8,818 bases of DNA from Deltaproteobacteria bacterium. GTDB lineage: Bacteria > Desulfobacterota > Desulfuromonadia > Geobacterales > DSM-12255. The notes below the pieces were generated by a model. It saw only the letters and a list, made by a program, of their open reading frames with translations, made no database searches and was not told the origin of the DNA. Each line of letters starts with the position of its first letter. The first letter of the stretch is position 1. Below, piece after piece: positions 1-6,175 of this stretch. The stretch lies in assembly GCA_017861215.1 (NCBI GenBank), contig JAGFXN010000046.1, positions 1 through 8,818 of the forward strand, written 5' to 3'. A program made the position numbers and the translations under genes.

Positions 1-2
1 TG

Positions 3-509
3 CCGCGGTATGCCAACATCTTCAATACCGCCACGTTCCTGAACAAGGAGGGGAAGAGACTTTTTGCGGTGCTCAAGCAGGACGGCTATCTGCTCGTTTT
101 TGATGAAACCGGCAGGAACCTCTGGGAAAGCAGTGACAAGTATGGCGGCTCGGAAAGCTTCTTTACCCGGGACGATTTGGCAAACATGAATGTTACCGGC
201 GCTGCGCGGCGGAAGATCTTCCTTGAGCAGCGGATTACGGTTACCAGTGCCGGTGAAATCATTGTTCCCAAAAATGACGGTTTCCTGGTCATCGGCAATA
301 ACCGGTCCTACTCCAAAAACTCGGTTTTCGCCTTTGCCTGGAACGGCGTGGCGCTTGATGAACTCTGGCACACAAAACAGAGTCAGAATTACCTTGCCGA
401 TTATCGCTACGACGAAGGGAGTAAAGAGCTGCTCCTGCTGGAAGTTGTCAAAAAAGCGGGTATAATCGAAAAAGGTGCCAGTGCCCTGTTTATCAAAAAG
501 GTTGAATAG
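3..509 (+). CDS. C-terminus of a probable beta-propeller (FG-GAP/VCBS-like) repeat protein, partial
   Basis: The reading frame is open from the left edge of the window to a TAG at 507-509, so this is the 3' part of a larger gene. The first internal start-like codon, a GTG at 69, is probably not the true start, because the same frame gives sensible protein upstream of it (PRYANIFNTATFLNKEGKRL, from base 3). About 168 residues are visible. They are made of short beta-rich units with aromatic and Gly/Asn/Asp turns, such as LFAVLKQDGYLLVFDETG, DGFLVIGNN and SVFAFAWNG, each reading like a propeller blade strand pair. No catalytic motif, membrane segment or signal peptide is visible, but the N-terminus is outside the window. 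The stop is followed after 8 bp by the patatin-like gene, suggesting co-transcription. The propeller assignment rests on pattern only; an unrelated beta-rich surface protein is possible. Confidence 0.6.
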   Translation, partial: PRYANIFNTATFLNKEGKRLFAVLKQDGYLLVFDETGRNLWESSDKYGGSESFFTRDDLANMNVTGAARRKIFLEQRITVTSAGEIIVPKNDGFLVIGNNRSYSKNSVFAFAWNGVALDELWHTKQSQNYLADYRYDEGSKELLLLEVVKKAGIIEKGASALFIKKVE

Positions 510-517
510 GCTTCTTC

Positions 518-1390
518 TTGCAGATAACGAATGGCTCTCAGGTCTCTTCTCATGATGTACATGAGCCGGTAACACTGATGCTGGTCGGCGGGGGAATCCG
601 CTTCCCGGCTTATATCGGTGCCCTGCAGGCAATTGAAGAGAGCGGCTTGAACGTTTCCAGGATCATCGCCTCCTCGACAGCCGCGATCGTAGCCGCAATG
701 TATGTCTGCGGCCACTCGCCGGCAGCTTTGCAGGAGGAGGCGCTTGCTCTCGACACCGCACAGTTTCGGGATATCAGCATCAGGTCGATGCTTGGCGGCT
801 ATGGTCTCTGCTCCGGCCAGCGCCTGGAAGAGTGGGTTGACGGCAAGCTCGGGGCACGCTGCTTTTCGGGCAAGCTGACAGTACCGCTGGAGATCGTCGC
901 CACCGATATGCTGCGCTACCGTCCGGTGAGCTTCACTGCCGAACGTTTCCCGGACCTGAAGATCTCGACCGCCGCCGCCGCATCATCTTTGGTGCCCGGC
1001 GTGTTTGCCTACAAAAAACTTACCTATGCCGAAAAGAAATATGCTCTCATCGACGGCGCCCTGATGACAGGGGTTGTTGAAGGGCGACTGGACCGCAGCC
1101 AGAAAGTGCTCATTATCAAGATGATGTCCAAACGGACACTGAAGAGACCGGAACACGGCAAGCTGTCGCTGAAGAGTTATTTTCATGAAATGCTGACCTT
1201 TGCCATGCATGCCCAGGAGAAAGAGTTTGTCAAGGGCGGTTCGTGGAAAGATACCATCATCATCTACTGTGGCGACATATCACCGTCAGCCTTCTCGCTA
1301 GCGACCCATGACCGGAAGTTCCTGTTTGCGCAGGGTTATGAGCAAACGAAAAAATATCTGCATTATAAATGGGGGGTTGGAAAACCATGA
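518..1390 (+). CDS. Patatin-like phospholipase family protein with altered nucleophile elbow
   Basis: A 290-residue protein with the patatin fold signatures in order. The oxyanion-hole loop is GGGIRF at 24-29. The nucleophile elbow region is IIASSTAAIVAAMYVCG, with the candidate catalytic Ser at 53. A mid-domain ASSLVPGVF segment is at 155-163. The Asp of the Ser-Asp dyad lies in LIDGA, with Asp179. Patatins normally hydrolyse acyl esters of phospholipids with this dyad. Here the usual GxSxG elbow reads ASSTA, so both glycines are replaced by alanine although Ser and Asp remain; activity is therefore uncertain. There is no clear signal peptide, so a cytoplasmic or membrane-peripheral place is likely. 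The start is TTG at 518, with only a weak TAGG at 507-510 ahead of it. The ATG at 578 would begin directly at the oxyanion strand and looks too late. The 3' end overlaps the next gene by 4 bp (ATGA). Confidence 0.82.
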   Translation: MQITNGSQVSSHDVHEPVTLMLVGGGIRFPAYIGALQAIEESGLNVSRIIASSTAAIVAAMYVCGHSPAALQEEALALDTAQFRDISIRSMLGGYGLCSGQRLEEWVDGKLGARCFSGKLTVPLEIVATDMLRYRPVSFTAERFPDLKISTAAAASSLVPGVFAYKKLTYAEKKYALIDGALMTGVVEGRLDRSQKVLIIKMMSKRTLKRPEHGKLSLKSYFHEMLTFAMHAQEKEFVKGGSWKDTIIIYCGDISPSAFSLATHDRKFLFAQGYEQTKKYLHYKWGVGKP

Positions 1391-1719
1391 AGATCTTGAC
1401 GCTCATTCTGTTTGGCGCCCTCTTTCTGCTCTCCTCCTGCAGGATGTTCACGGCATGGCGCTCCATACCCGCTCCCGGGGGGTGTGAAGAGTGCCACCAG
1501 GTGCCGATATCCGCAAACTGGCAGGTGTCCTACCGGCCTGCAGCCCTGACGGACGAGAGAGGCGGAGCGTCTTTCCAGTCACCGGAGAGCCTCATGCCCA
1601 GAATCGACAAGCCGTCAACGACGCTGGAACAGCAGAAGGTGGAAGGGCTCGCCTGCTTTGAGTGCCATAATGCGCCGGACTCCAGCCACAAAACCAGGAA
1701 GGGAAAGTTTCACCATTAG
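1387..1719 (+). CDS. Small dihaem c-type cytochrome lipoprotein
   Basis: A 110-residue protein. Residues 1-17 form a lipoprotein signal peptide with a hydrophobic core and a lipobox LSSC; Cys18 would become the lipidated N-terminus. Two CxxCH haem c attachment sites follow: CEECH at 33-37 and CFECH at 90-94. The spacer of about 50 residues holds few histidines, and distal ligands could include His101, His109 or His110. By family knowledge such proteins are exported by Sec, lipidated, and given haem by the cytochrome c maturation system, then act in periplasmic or outer-membrane electron transfer. The start at 1387 is preferred to the in-frame ATG at 1369 because it overlaps the patatin stop as ATGA, has a G-rich stretch 6-7 nt upstream, and places a Lys right before the hydrophobic stretch. 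Translational coupling to the patatin-like gene is likely. The specific redox partner cannot be read from the sequence. Confidence 0.85.
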   Translation: MKILTLILFGALFLLSSCRMFTAWRSIPAPGGCEECHQVPISANWQVSYRPAALTDERGGASFQSPESLMPRIDKPSTTLEQQKVEGLACFECHNAPDSSHKTRKGKFHH

Positions 1720-1726
1720 CAAGCTG

Positions 1727-1763
1727 GAAGGTATTTTCTGCGTTTCTTGGCAGAAATACCTTC
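1727..1763 (+). terminator. Stem-loop after the cytochrome gene, possible non-canonical terminator
   Basis: GAAGGTATTTTCTG at 1727-1740 pairs with CAGAAATACCTTC at 1751-1763, with a single bulged T in the left arm. An extra C1741-G1750 pair leaves an 8-nt loop. It starts 7 bp after the cytochrome stop codon, a typical place for a transcript-end hairpin. No T-tract follows (the next bases are GTTACCG), so it is not a classical intrinsic terminator. It could instead protect the 3' end of the mRNA or be a separate small palindromic repeat. Confidence 0.45.
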
Positions 1764-1793
1764 GTTACCGCACGTATCCCAAGTATCAGGGTT

Positions 1794-1974
1794 AGGAGCA
1801 ATAAATAGATGACATGATCAAAATTGCGCTCAGATTTAGGTCATATTTGCCTGAACTGATTGAGACAATCCGCAGACGTAGCAGGGCTACGTAGAGGATT
1901 TGTCGATTGAAGTTCGGCTAAAGACGGCCTGAAGATGAGATGCAAGGTGCCCATGTTATTTGTTTACAGTTCCT
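1794..1974 (+). repeat. Palindromic repeat element, copy 1 (181 bp), possible structured RNA leader of pyk
   Basis: This matches the element at 3488-3669 at roughly four bases in five across its core, by eye. It can fold end to end. AGGAGC 1794-1799 pairs with GTTCCT 1969-1974. ACATG 1812-1816 pairs with CATGT 1952-1956. TTGC 1824-1827 pairs with GCAA 1942-1945. CTCAGATTTAGGTC 1829-1842 pairs with GGCCTGAAGATGAG 1926-1939, with tandem G.A/A.G mismatches. GCC and GAAC at 1849-1856 pair with GTTCGGC 1912-1918. GACAATCC 1864-1871 pairs with GGATTTGTC 1896-1904. The apical ACGTAGC 1876-1882 pairs with GCTACGT 1886-1892 around an AGG loop. It ends 1 nt before the pyk ribosome-binding site. It has no credible coding capacity. 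I do not recognise it as a named RNA or repeat family; a MITE-like or other palindromic repeat, or a cis-regulatory RNA, are the main options. Confidence 0.8.
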
Positions 1975-1975
1975 T

Positions 1976-1981
1976 AGAGGA
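1976..1981 (+). promoter_or_regulatory. Ribosome-binding site of pyk
   Basis: AGAGGA, 3 nt before the ATG at 1985, fixes that ATG as the pyruvate kinase start. The longer frame from an ATG at 1940 would begin inside the right arm of the palindromic element and adds 15 residues that are not part of the kinase fold. Confidence 0.7.
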
Positions 1982-1984
1982 CAC

Positions 1985-3424
1985 ATGGAAAAACAGCCAA
2001 GAAAGACAAAAATTGTTGCCACTCTCGGTCCTTCAAGTTCTACGGTCGAGCAAATCGGCAGGCTCGCTGACGCCGGCGTGGATCTCTTCCGGCTTAACTT
2101 TTCCCACGGCGCCAATGAAGATAAGGCAAGAGTCATCGACATCATCAGGAGCATTGCCGAGCGGAAGAAAAAGGCTATCGGCATCCTGGCCGATCTGCAG
2201 GGGCCGAAGATCAGGACCGGGCGGATGGAAAACGGAGCGCTGCCGCTGCGCAAGGGCGACAGCATCGCCATCACCACAGACGAAGTCAAAGGTCGCCCCG
2301 GCCTGATCTCCACCATCTACAAGTCACTCCCCACGGACGTGAAGCCGGGCTCCCGTATCCTGCTGGACGATGGCCTTATCGAGTTCAAGGTACAGTCGAT
2401 CAGCGGCAACACGGTCCACTGTACGGTGGTCGAGGGGGGGGTTCTCAAGGACCTCAAGGGAATCAATCTCCCCGGAGTCAACGTCTCCAGCCCGTCGCTT
2501 ACGGAGAAGGATCGCAAAGATCTTGCCTTCTGCCTCGAAAAACGGGTCGATTACCTCGCCCTTTCCTTCGTACGCAAGGCCGAGGACGTGGAAGAGCTGA
2601 AGATGATCATCCGCCAGCATGGCCTGTCGATCCCGGTGATCGCCAAGATCGAGAAGCCAGAAGCGATCCGGAACTTTGCCGCCATTCTCGCGGCAACTGA
2701 CGCTGTCATGGTTGCCAGGGGTGATCTCGGTGTCGAGATCAATGCCGAAAAAGTCCCCCTGATTCAGAAAAAGATCATCAGGGCCTGTAATGAAGCCGGC
2801 AAACCGGTGATAACGGCAACGCAGATGCTGGAATCGATGATCCTGCATCCGCGGCCGACACGGGCCGAAACCTCCGACGTCGCCAATGCGATCATGGATG
2901 GCACCGATGCGGTCATGCTCTCCGGGGAAACCGCTTCCGGCGGCTATCCGGTGGAAGCGGTCAGGACCATGGTCAAAATTGCTTCCGATGTGGAGAAAAG
3001 CGGCCTGTGGCAGATTCCTTCCCGTGAGCTGCGGCTTCAGAAAAAGGGCACCATTGCCGGCGCTGTCGCCGAGGCGGCGTGTCATGCTGCCGCTGCCGTC
3101 AATGCCAGGGCGATCGTTGTCTTTACCCAGTCAGGCGGGACAGCAGCGCTGATTGCCAAAAACCGGCCGCAGCTGCCGATAATCGCCTTTGCCTCTTCGG
3201 AGGAGATCCGCCGCCGTCTGGCGCTGTACTGGGGGGTGAGGGCTCTCCCGGTGGGGGCCATGAGCAATTCGGACCAGCAGATTGCCCAGGTTGAAGAGAC
3301 CCTGCTCAAGACCGGCTTCGGCAAAAAAGGGGATATCGTCGTCATCACCATGGGAGTACCGCTGGAAAGCCGCGGTTCCACCAATCTCCTGAAAGTGCAT
3401 AAGCTGGGATCGCATGCGGCGTAG
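1985..3424 (+). CDS. pyk: Pyruvate kinase
   Basis: A 479-residue enzyme of the last glycolytic step, transferring phosphate from phosphoenolpyruvate to ADP to give pyruvate and ATP in the cytoplasm. The N-terminus KTKIVATLGPSS and LNFSHG (38-42) are typical of the barrel A domain. GPKIRTGR (74-80) opens the B domain lid region. The active-site signature VIAKIEKPEAI lies at 218-228, with catalytic Lys221 and metal ligands Glu223 and Asp247 (ARGDLGVE). ATQMLESM, PTRAE and DAVMLSGETA complete the barrel. The C-terminal domain, from about 350, contains IVVFTQSGGTAALIAKNRP and ends in GSTNLLKVHKLG. The length is normal for bacterial enzymes and no key residue is missing. It stands as a single gene between palindromic element copy 1 and a strong terminator. 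The allosteric effector cannot be inferred from the sequence. Confidence 0.97.
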   Translation: MEKQPRKTKIVATLGPSSSTVEQIGRLADAGVDLFRLNFSHGANEDKARVIDIIRSIAERKKKAIGILADLQGPKIRTGRMENGALPLRKGDSIAITTDEVKGRPGLISTIYKSLPTDVKPGSRILLDDGLIEFKVQSISGNTVHCTVVEGGVLKDLKGINLPGVNVSSPSLTEKDRKDLAFCLEKRVDYLALSFVRKAEDVEELKMIIRQHGLSIPVIAKIEKPEAIRNFAAILAATDAVMVARGDLGVEINAEKVPLIQKKIIRACNEAGKPVITATQMLESMILHPRPTRAETSDVANAIMDGTDAVMLSGETASGGYPVEAVRTMVKIASDVEKSGLWQIPSRELRLQKKGTIAGAVAEAACHAAAAVNARAIVVFTQSGGTAALIAKNRPQLPIIAFASSEEIRRRLALYWGVRALPVGAMSNSDQQIAQVEETLLKTGFGKKGDIVVITMGVPLESRGSTNLLKVHKLGSHAA

Positions 3425-3449
3425 ACAAGCCTGACAGAAGTATCTTTTC

Positions 3450-3480
3450 AAAAAAGCCCTCACCACAGAGGGCTTTTTTT
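3450..3480 (+). terminator. Intrinsic terminator after pyk
   Basis: AAAAAAGCCCTC at 3450-3461 pairs with GAGGGC plus T-tract at 3468-3479, around an ACCACA loop, and a run of seven T follows the GC stem (3474-3480). This is a classical Rho-independent terminator 25 bp after the pyk stop. The A-run on the left arm makes it potentially bidirectional. It separates pyk from the hyp genes, so hypF needs its own promoter downstream of 3480. Confidence 0.92.
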
Positions 3481-3487
3481 GTCTTTA

Positions 3488-3669
3488 AGGGCCTTGGAAA
3501 TATTTGATTTACCAGTTTTACGCTCAGATTTAGGTCAGATTTGTCGCTTCTGATTGAGCAAATCCGGAAGCGTAGCCAAGGCTACGCTGAGGATTTTGTG
3601 ATTGAAGGAGTGGCAAAGGTGGCCTGAAGATGAGATGTAAAACGGTATATTTGCTATTTCCAAGTCCCT
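3488..3669 (+). repeat. Palindromic repeat element, copy 2 (182 bp), possible structured RNA leader of hypF
   Basis: Second copy of the element at 1794-1974, same orientation and same arm lengths (35 nt before CTCA and 35 nt after TGAG). AGGGCCTTGGAAATA 3488-3502 pairs with TATTTCCAAGTCCCT 3655-3669 (14 of 15). GTTTTAC 3515-3521 pairs with GTAAAAC 3637-3643. CTCAGATTTAGGTC 3523-3536 pairs with GGCCTGAAGATGAG 3621-3634. GTCGCTTC 3543-3550 pairs with GGAGTGGC 3607-3614, allowing G.U. CAAATCC 3559-3565 pairs with GGATTTTG 3591-3598. The apical AGCGTAGCC 3569-3577 pairs with GGCTACGCT 3580-3588. It fills nearly all the space between the pyk terminator and hypF, so any hypF promoter lies inside it or in the few bases before it. 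A TATATT at 3646-3651 has no good -35 partner. I see no gene in it. Confidence 0.82.
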
Positions 3670-3715
3670 AAGGTGATGAGCTATCAAACGCAACCGGATA
3701 AAAATTCAGGGGATT

Positions 3716-5941
3716 GTGCAGGGGGTCGGGTTCCGCCCCTTTGTCTACCGGCTTGCCGTTCGGCTCGGGCTCGACGGCTGGGTCTGCAACGGCCCTGGCG
3801 GAGTGCTGATTGAGGCCCAGGGAGAGACACCGGCTCTGACTGCATTTGTACAGGCGCTTGAGTTGGAAGCCCCGCCACTGGCGCTGATCACTGCACTGGA
3901 AAGTGTCGAAATCCCGGCGGCAGCCGGCAGCGGCTTCAGCATACGGACGAGCGACAGCGGCGCGGGACATACGCCGGTTTCTCCCGACTGCGATGTCTGC
4001 CCCGACTGCCTGCGGGAACTGTTTACGCCGGGAGACCGGCGCTACCGGTATCCCTTCATCAACTGCACCAACTGCGGGCCCCGCTACTCGATTATCACCG
4101 CGACCCCCTACGATCGCCCCTGGACGACGATGGCGGCCTTCCCGATGTGCCGAGAGTGCGCCACCGAATATCACGATCCGGCCGACCGCCGTTTCCATGC
4201 CCAGCCGATCGCCTGTGCCGTCTGCGGTCCGCAGCTGCGGCTTGTTGCCGCCGACGGCAGCTACCTGCCGACTGACCCTCTGCAGGGCGCCATAGAGGCG
4301 CTGCGCGCCGGCATGATCGTTGCCGTCAAAGGGATCGGCGGCTACCATCTGGCAGTCGATCCGTTCAACAGCAAAGCTGTCGGCAAACTGCGCCGCCGGA
4401 AAAGACGCGACGAAAAGCCGTTTGCGCTGCTGACCGAATCGCTGCAGAGCGCCGCTGCTCTGGCGCAGATCAGCGCCGTCGAAGAACGCTTCCTGACCGG
4501 TGTCGAACGGCCGATACTGCTGCTGCGCAAAAGAGAAGGCACCATGATCGCGCCGGAAGTTGCCCCGGCCAATGACTACTTCGGGCTGATGCTCCCGTCA
4601 GCGCCGCTGCACTATCTGCTGCTGCGGGGGAATTTCCCGGCACTGGTCATGACCAGCGCCAATATCTCCGATGAACCCCTCGTCTATCGCGATGACGAGG
4701 CGCTGCAGCGGCTTTCGGACATTGCCGACCTGTTTCTCGGCCATAACCGCCCCATCCATGCGCCCTGCGACGACTCGGTCATCAGGGTCTTCCGGACGCA
4801 CCCCCTGCTGCTGCGCCGTTCACGCGGCTACGTGCCCCGCGCCATCCGGATCCCCGAGATCGGCAGAGCGGCGCTTGGCGCCGGCGGTGAGCTGAAAGCC
4901 GCCATCTGCCTCGCCCAAGGCGGGCAGGCTGTCCTGAGCCGCCATCTTGGCGATCTGAAAAATCCCGCCACGCTGGCCGCGTACAGCGACAGCATCACCT
5001 CCCTGCAGACAATCAGCGGCATTACTCCGGCTGTGTTTGCTCACGATCTTCATCCCGACTACCATTCAACCGCCATTGCCGCCGCTAACCAGGAACTCCC
5101 GCAGGTCGCGGTGCAGCATCATCACGCCCACCTGGCGGCATGCATGGCGGAGAACCGCCTGGAGGGGGAAGTCATCGGCATCATCTTTGACGGCGCCGGC
5201 TATGGCGCTGACGGCACCATCTGGGGCGGCGAATTCCTGGTCGGCGGCTACAGCGGGTATCGCCGCGCCGCCCACCTGCGGCAGATGCTGCTCCCCGGTG
5301 GCGATGCCGCCGCCGGGGAGCCGTACCGGATGGCGGTCTCTGTCCTCCATCAGCTGCAGGGCGACAAGCTGTTTGCCACGCCGCTGAGCTGCCTGCGGGA
5401 TGTTACGCCGCAGCAGCAGCGGATTTTTCTGCAGATGCTGGCAAAGAGGATCAATTCACCGCTCACCTCAAGCTGCGGGCGGCTCTTCGATGCGGTAGCC
5501 GCCCTGCTCGGCGTACGGAACCGGATGAACTATGAAGGGCAGGCGGCCATAGAACTGGAAGGACTGGCAGAACGCGGCACGTTCGGCCGGCTCTACCCCT
5601 TCGGCGTCAGCAGGGAGCCGGAAGCGCTGCTGCTTGACTGGCTGCCGCTGATCAGTGCACTATTGGACGATGTTCTTGCCGGCCTGCCGGCGGCGGATAG
5701 TGCCGCAGCATTTCACCACTCCCTGGCAGCGGCAGCGGCAGCTGTCTGCCGCGAAATCAGCCGGGAGAGCGGCATACGGCGCGTCGTCCTTTCCGGCGGG
5801 GTCTTCCAGAACCGGCTGCTGAGCGAAGCGCTGGTCAGTCTGCTGGAGAATGACGGTTTCATGGTTTTTACCCACCGGCTGGTACCGCCGAATGACGGCG
5901 GGCTGGCACTCGGACAGGCGATGATCGCCGGAAGGAGCTAG
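3716..5941 (+). CDS. hypF: Carbamoyltransferase HypF, hydrogenase maturation
   Basis: HypF uses carbamoyl phosphate and ATP to carbamoylate the C-terminal Cys of HypE, the source of the CN ligands of [NiFe]-hydrogenase. Domains are complete downstream. The acylphosphatase domain has VQGVGFRPFVYRLA and Asn25. Two C-x2-C-x18-C-x2-C zinc motifs lie at Cys95/98/117/120 and Cys145/148/167/170. A YrdC-like domain spans about 185-370 (KGIGGYHLAVD, KPFALL, MTSANISDEP). A Kae1-like domain spans about 385-740, with QHHHAHLAACMAEN at 467-480, FDGAGYGADG and VLSGGVFQNRLL. The start is the problem. GTG 3716 is the first usual in-frame start (AGGGG 3 nt upstream) and gives 741 residues. However, the preceding frame, open from 3680, encodes RNRIKIQGI, the expected first beta strand. 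The ATG at 3676 is one base out of frame. The true start may thus be an unusual codon, or there is an indel near 3676-3680. The stop lies 3 bp before hypC. Confidence 0.93.
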   Translation: MQGVGFRPFVYRLAVRLGLDGWVCNGPGGVLIEAQGETPALTAFVQALELEAPPLALITALESVEIPAAAGSGFSIRTSDSGAGHTPVSPDCDVCPDCLRELFTPGDRRYRYPFINCTNCGPRYSIITATPYDRPWTTMAAFPMCRECATEYHDPADRRFHAQPIACAVCGPQLRLVAADGSYLPTDPLQGAIEALRAGMIVAVKGIGGYHLAVDPFNSKAVGKLRRRKRRDEKPFALLTESLQSAAALAQISAVEERFLTGVERPILLLRKREGTMIAPEVAPANDYFGLMLPSAPLHYLLLRGNFPALVMTSANISDEPLVYRDDEALQRLSDIADLFLGHNRPIHAPCDDSVIRVFRTHPLLLRRSRGYVPRAIRIPEIGRAALGAGGELKAAICLAQGGQAVLSRHLGDLKNPATLAAYSDSITSLQTISGITPAVFAHDLHPDYHSTAIAAANQELPQVAVQHHHAHLAACMAENRLEGEVIGIIFDGAGYGADGTIWGGEFLVGGYSGYRRAAHLRQMLLPGGDAAAGEPYRMAVSVLHQLQGDKLFATPLSCLRDVTPQQQRIFLQMLAKRINSPLTSSCGRLFDAVAALLGVRNRMNYEGQAAIELEGLAERGTFGRLYPFGVSREPEALLLDWLPLISALLDDVLAGLPAADSAAAFHHSLAAAAAAVCREISRESGIRRVVLSGGVFQNRLLSEALVSLLENDGFMVFTHRLVPPNDGGLALGQAMIAGRS
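5932..5937 (+). promoter_or_regulatory. Ribosome-binding site of hypC
   Basis: AAGGAG inside the last codons of hypF, 7 nt before the hypC ATG at 5945. It confirms the start that places Cys at position 2, which the function of HypC needs, and implies coupled translation within a hypFCD operon. Confidence 0.7.
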
Positions 5942-5944
5942 TGC

Positions 5945-6175
5945 ATGTGTGTTGGGGTACCGATGCAGGTGGTCAGCATTGACGGCGATAATATCGTTGC
6001 CGAAACGGACGGGGTCCGGCGGAGCGCCAGCCTGATGATGCTGGACGACGACGTCAGGATCGGCGATTTCCTCATCATTCATGCCGGCTTTGCCATCTCG
6101 AAGCTGGATGAAGAGGAGGCGCAGGAGACGTTGCGGATGATGCGGGAATTCTTTTCGGAAGAGGATCTGCAATGA
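5945..6175 (+). CDS. hypC: HypC/HybG/HupF family hydrogenase maturation chaperone
   Basis: A 76-residue protein, normal for this family. It starts MCVGVPMQV, where Cys2, exposed after methionine removal, is the conserved residue that binds the iron being assembled and contacts HypD and the hydrogenase large subunit. GDFLIIHAGFAI at 40-51 is the conserved OB-fold strand, with His46. The C-terminus is a charged helix (SKLDEEEAQETLRMMREFF), as in relatives. It acts in the cytoplasm as a scaffold with HypD for the Fe(CN)2CO unit and then delivers it to the apo-large subunit. It sits 3 bp after hypF, and its TGA overlaps the hypD ATG by 4 bp, so the three genes are very probably one transcript. 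Confidence 0.96.
   Translation: MCVGVPMQVVSIDGDNIVAETDGVRRSASLMMLDDDVRIGDFLIIHAGFAISKLDEEEAQETLRMMREFFSEEDLQ
6161..6165 (+). promoter_or_regulatory. Ribosome-binding site of hypD
   Basis: GAGGA within the end of hypC, 6 nt before the ATG at 6172. It supports the ATGA overlap start of hypD. Confidence 0.6.

Noticed and set aside
1369..1386. ATG 1369 as start of the cytochrome lipoprotein
   Set aside because: It overlaps the patatin gene further and puts extra residues before the MK that opens a normal lipoprotein signal; ATG 1387 forms the ATGA overlap.
1940..1984. Longer pyk start at ATG 1940
   Set aside because: It lies inside the right arm of the palindromic element, has no ribosome-binding site, and adds residues outside the kinase fold. 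ATG 1985 has AGAGGA in place.
2324..3085. Minus-strand frame opposite pyk
   Set aside because: Shadow frame; pyk on the + strand is unambiguous.
3646..3651. TATATT as a -10 box for hypF
   Set aside because: No acceptable -35 hexamer 16-18 bp upstream (the bases there read GCCTGAAG), and no matching hexamer pair in the corresponding part of copy 1.
3484..3675. Target-site duplication around element copy 2
   Set aside because: Flanks TTTA on the left and AAGG on the right show no convincing direct repeat, so transposition is not shown by the sequence.
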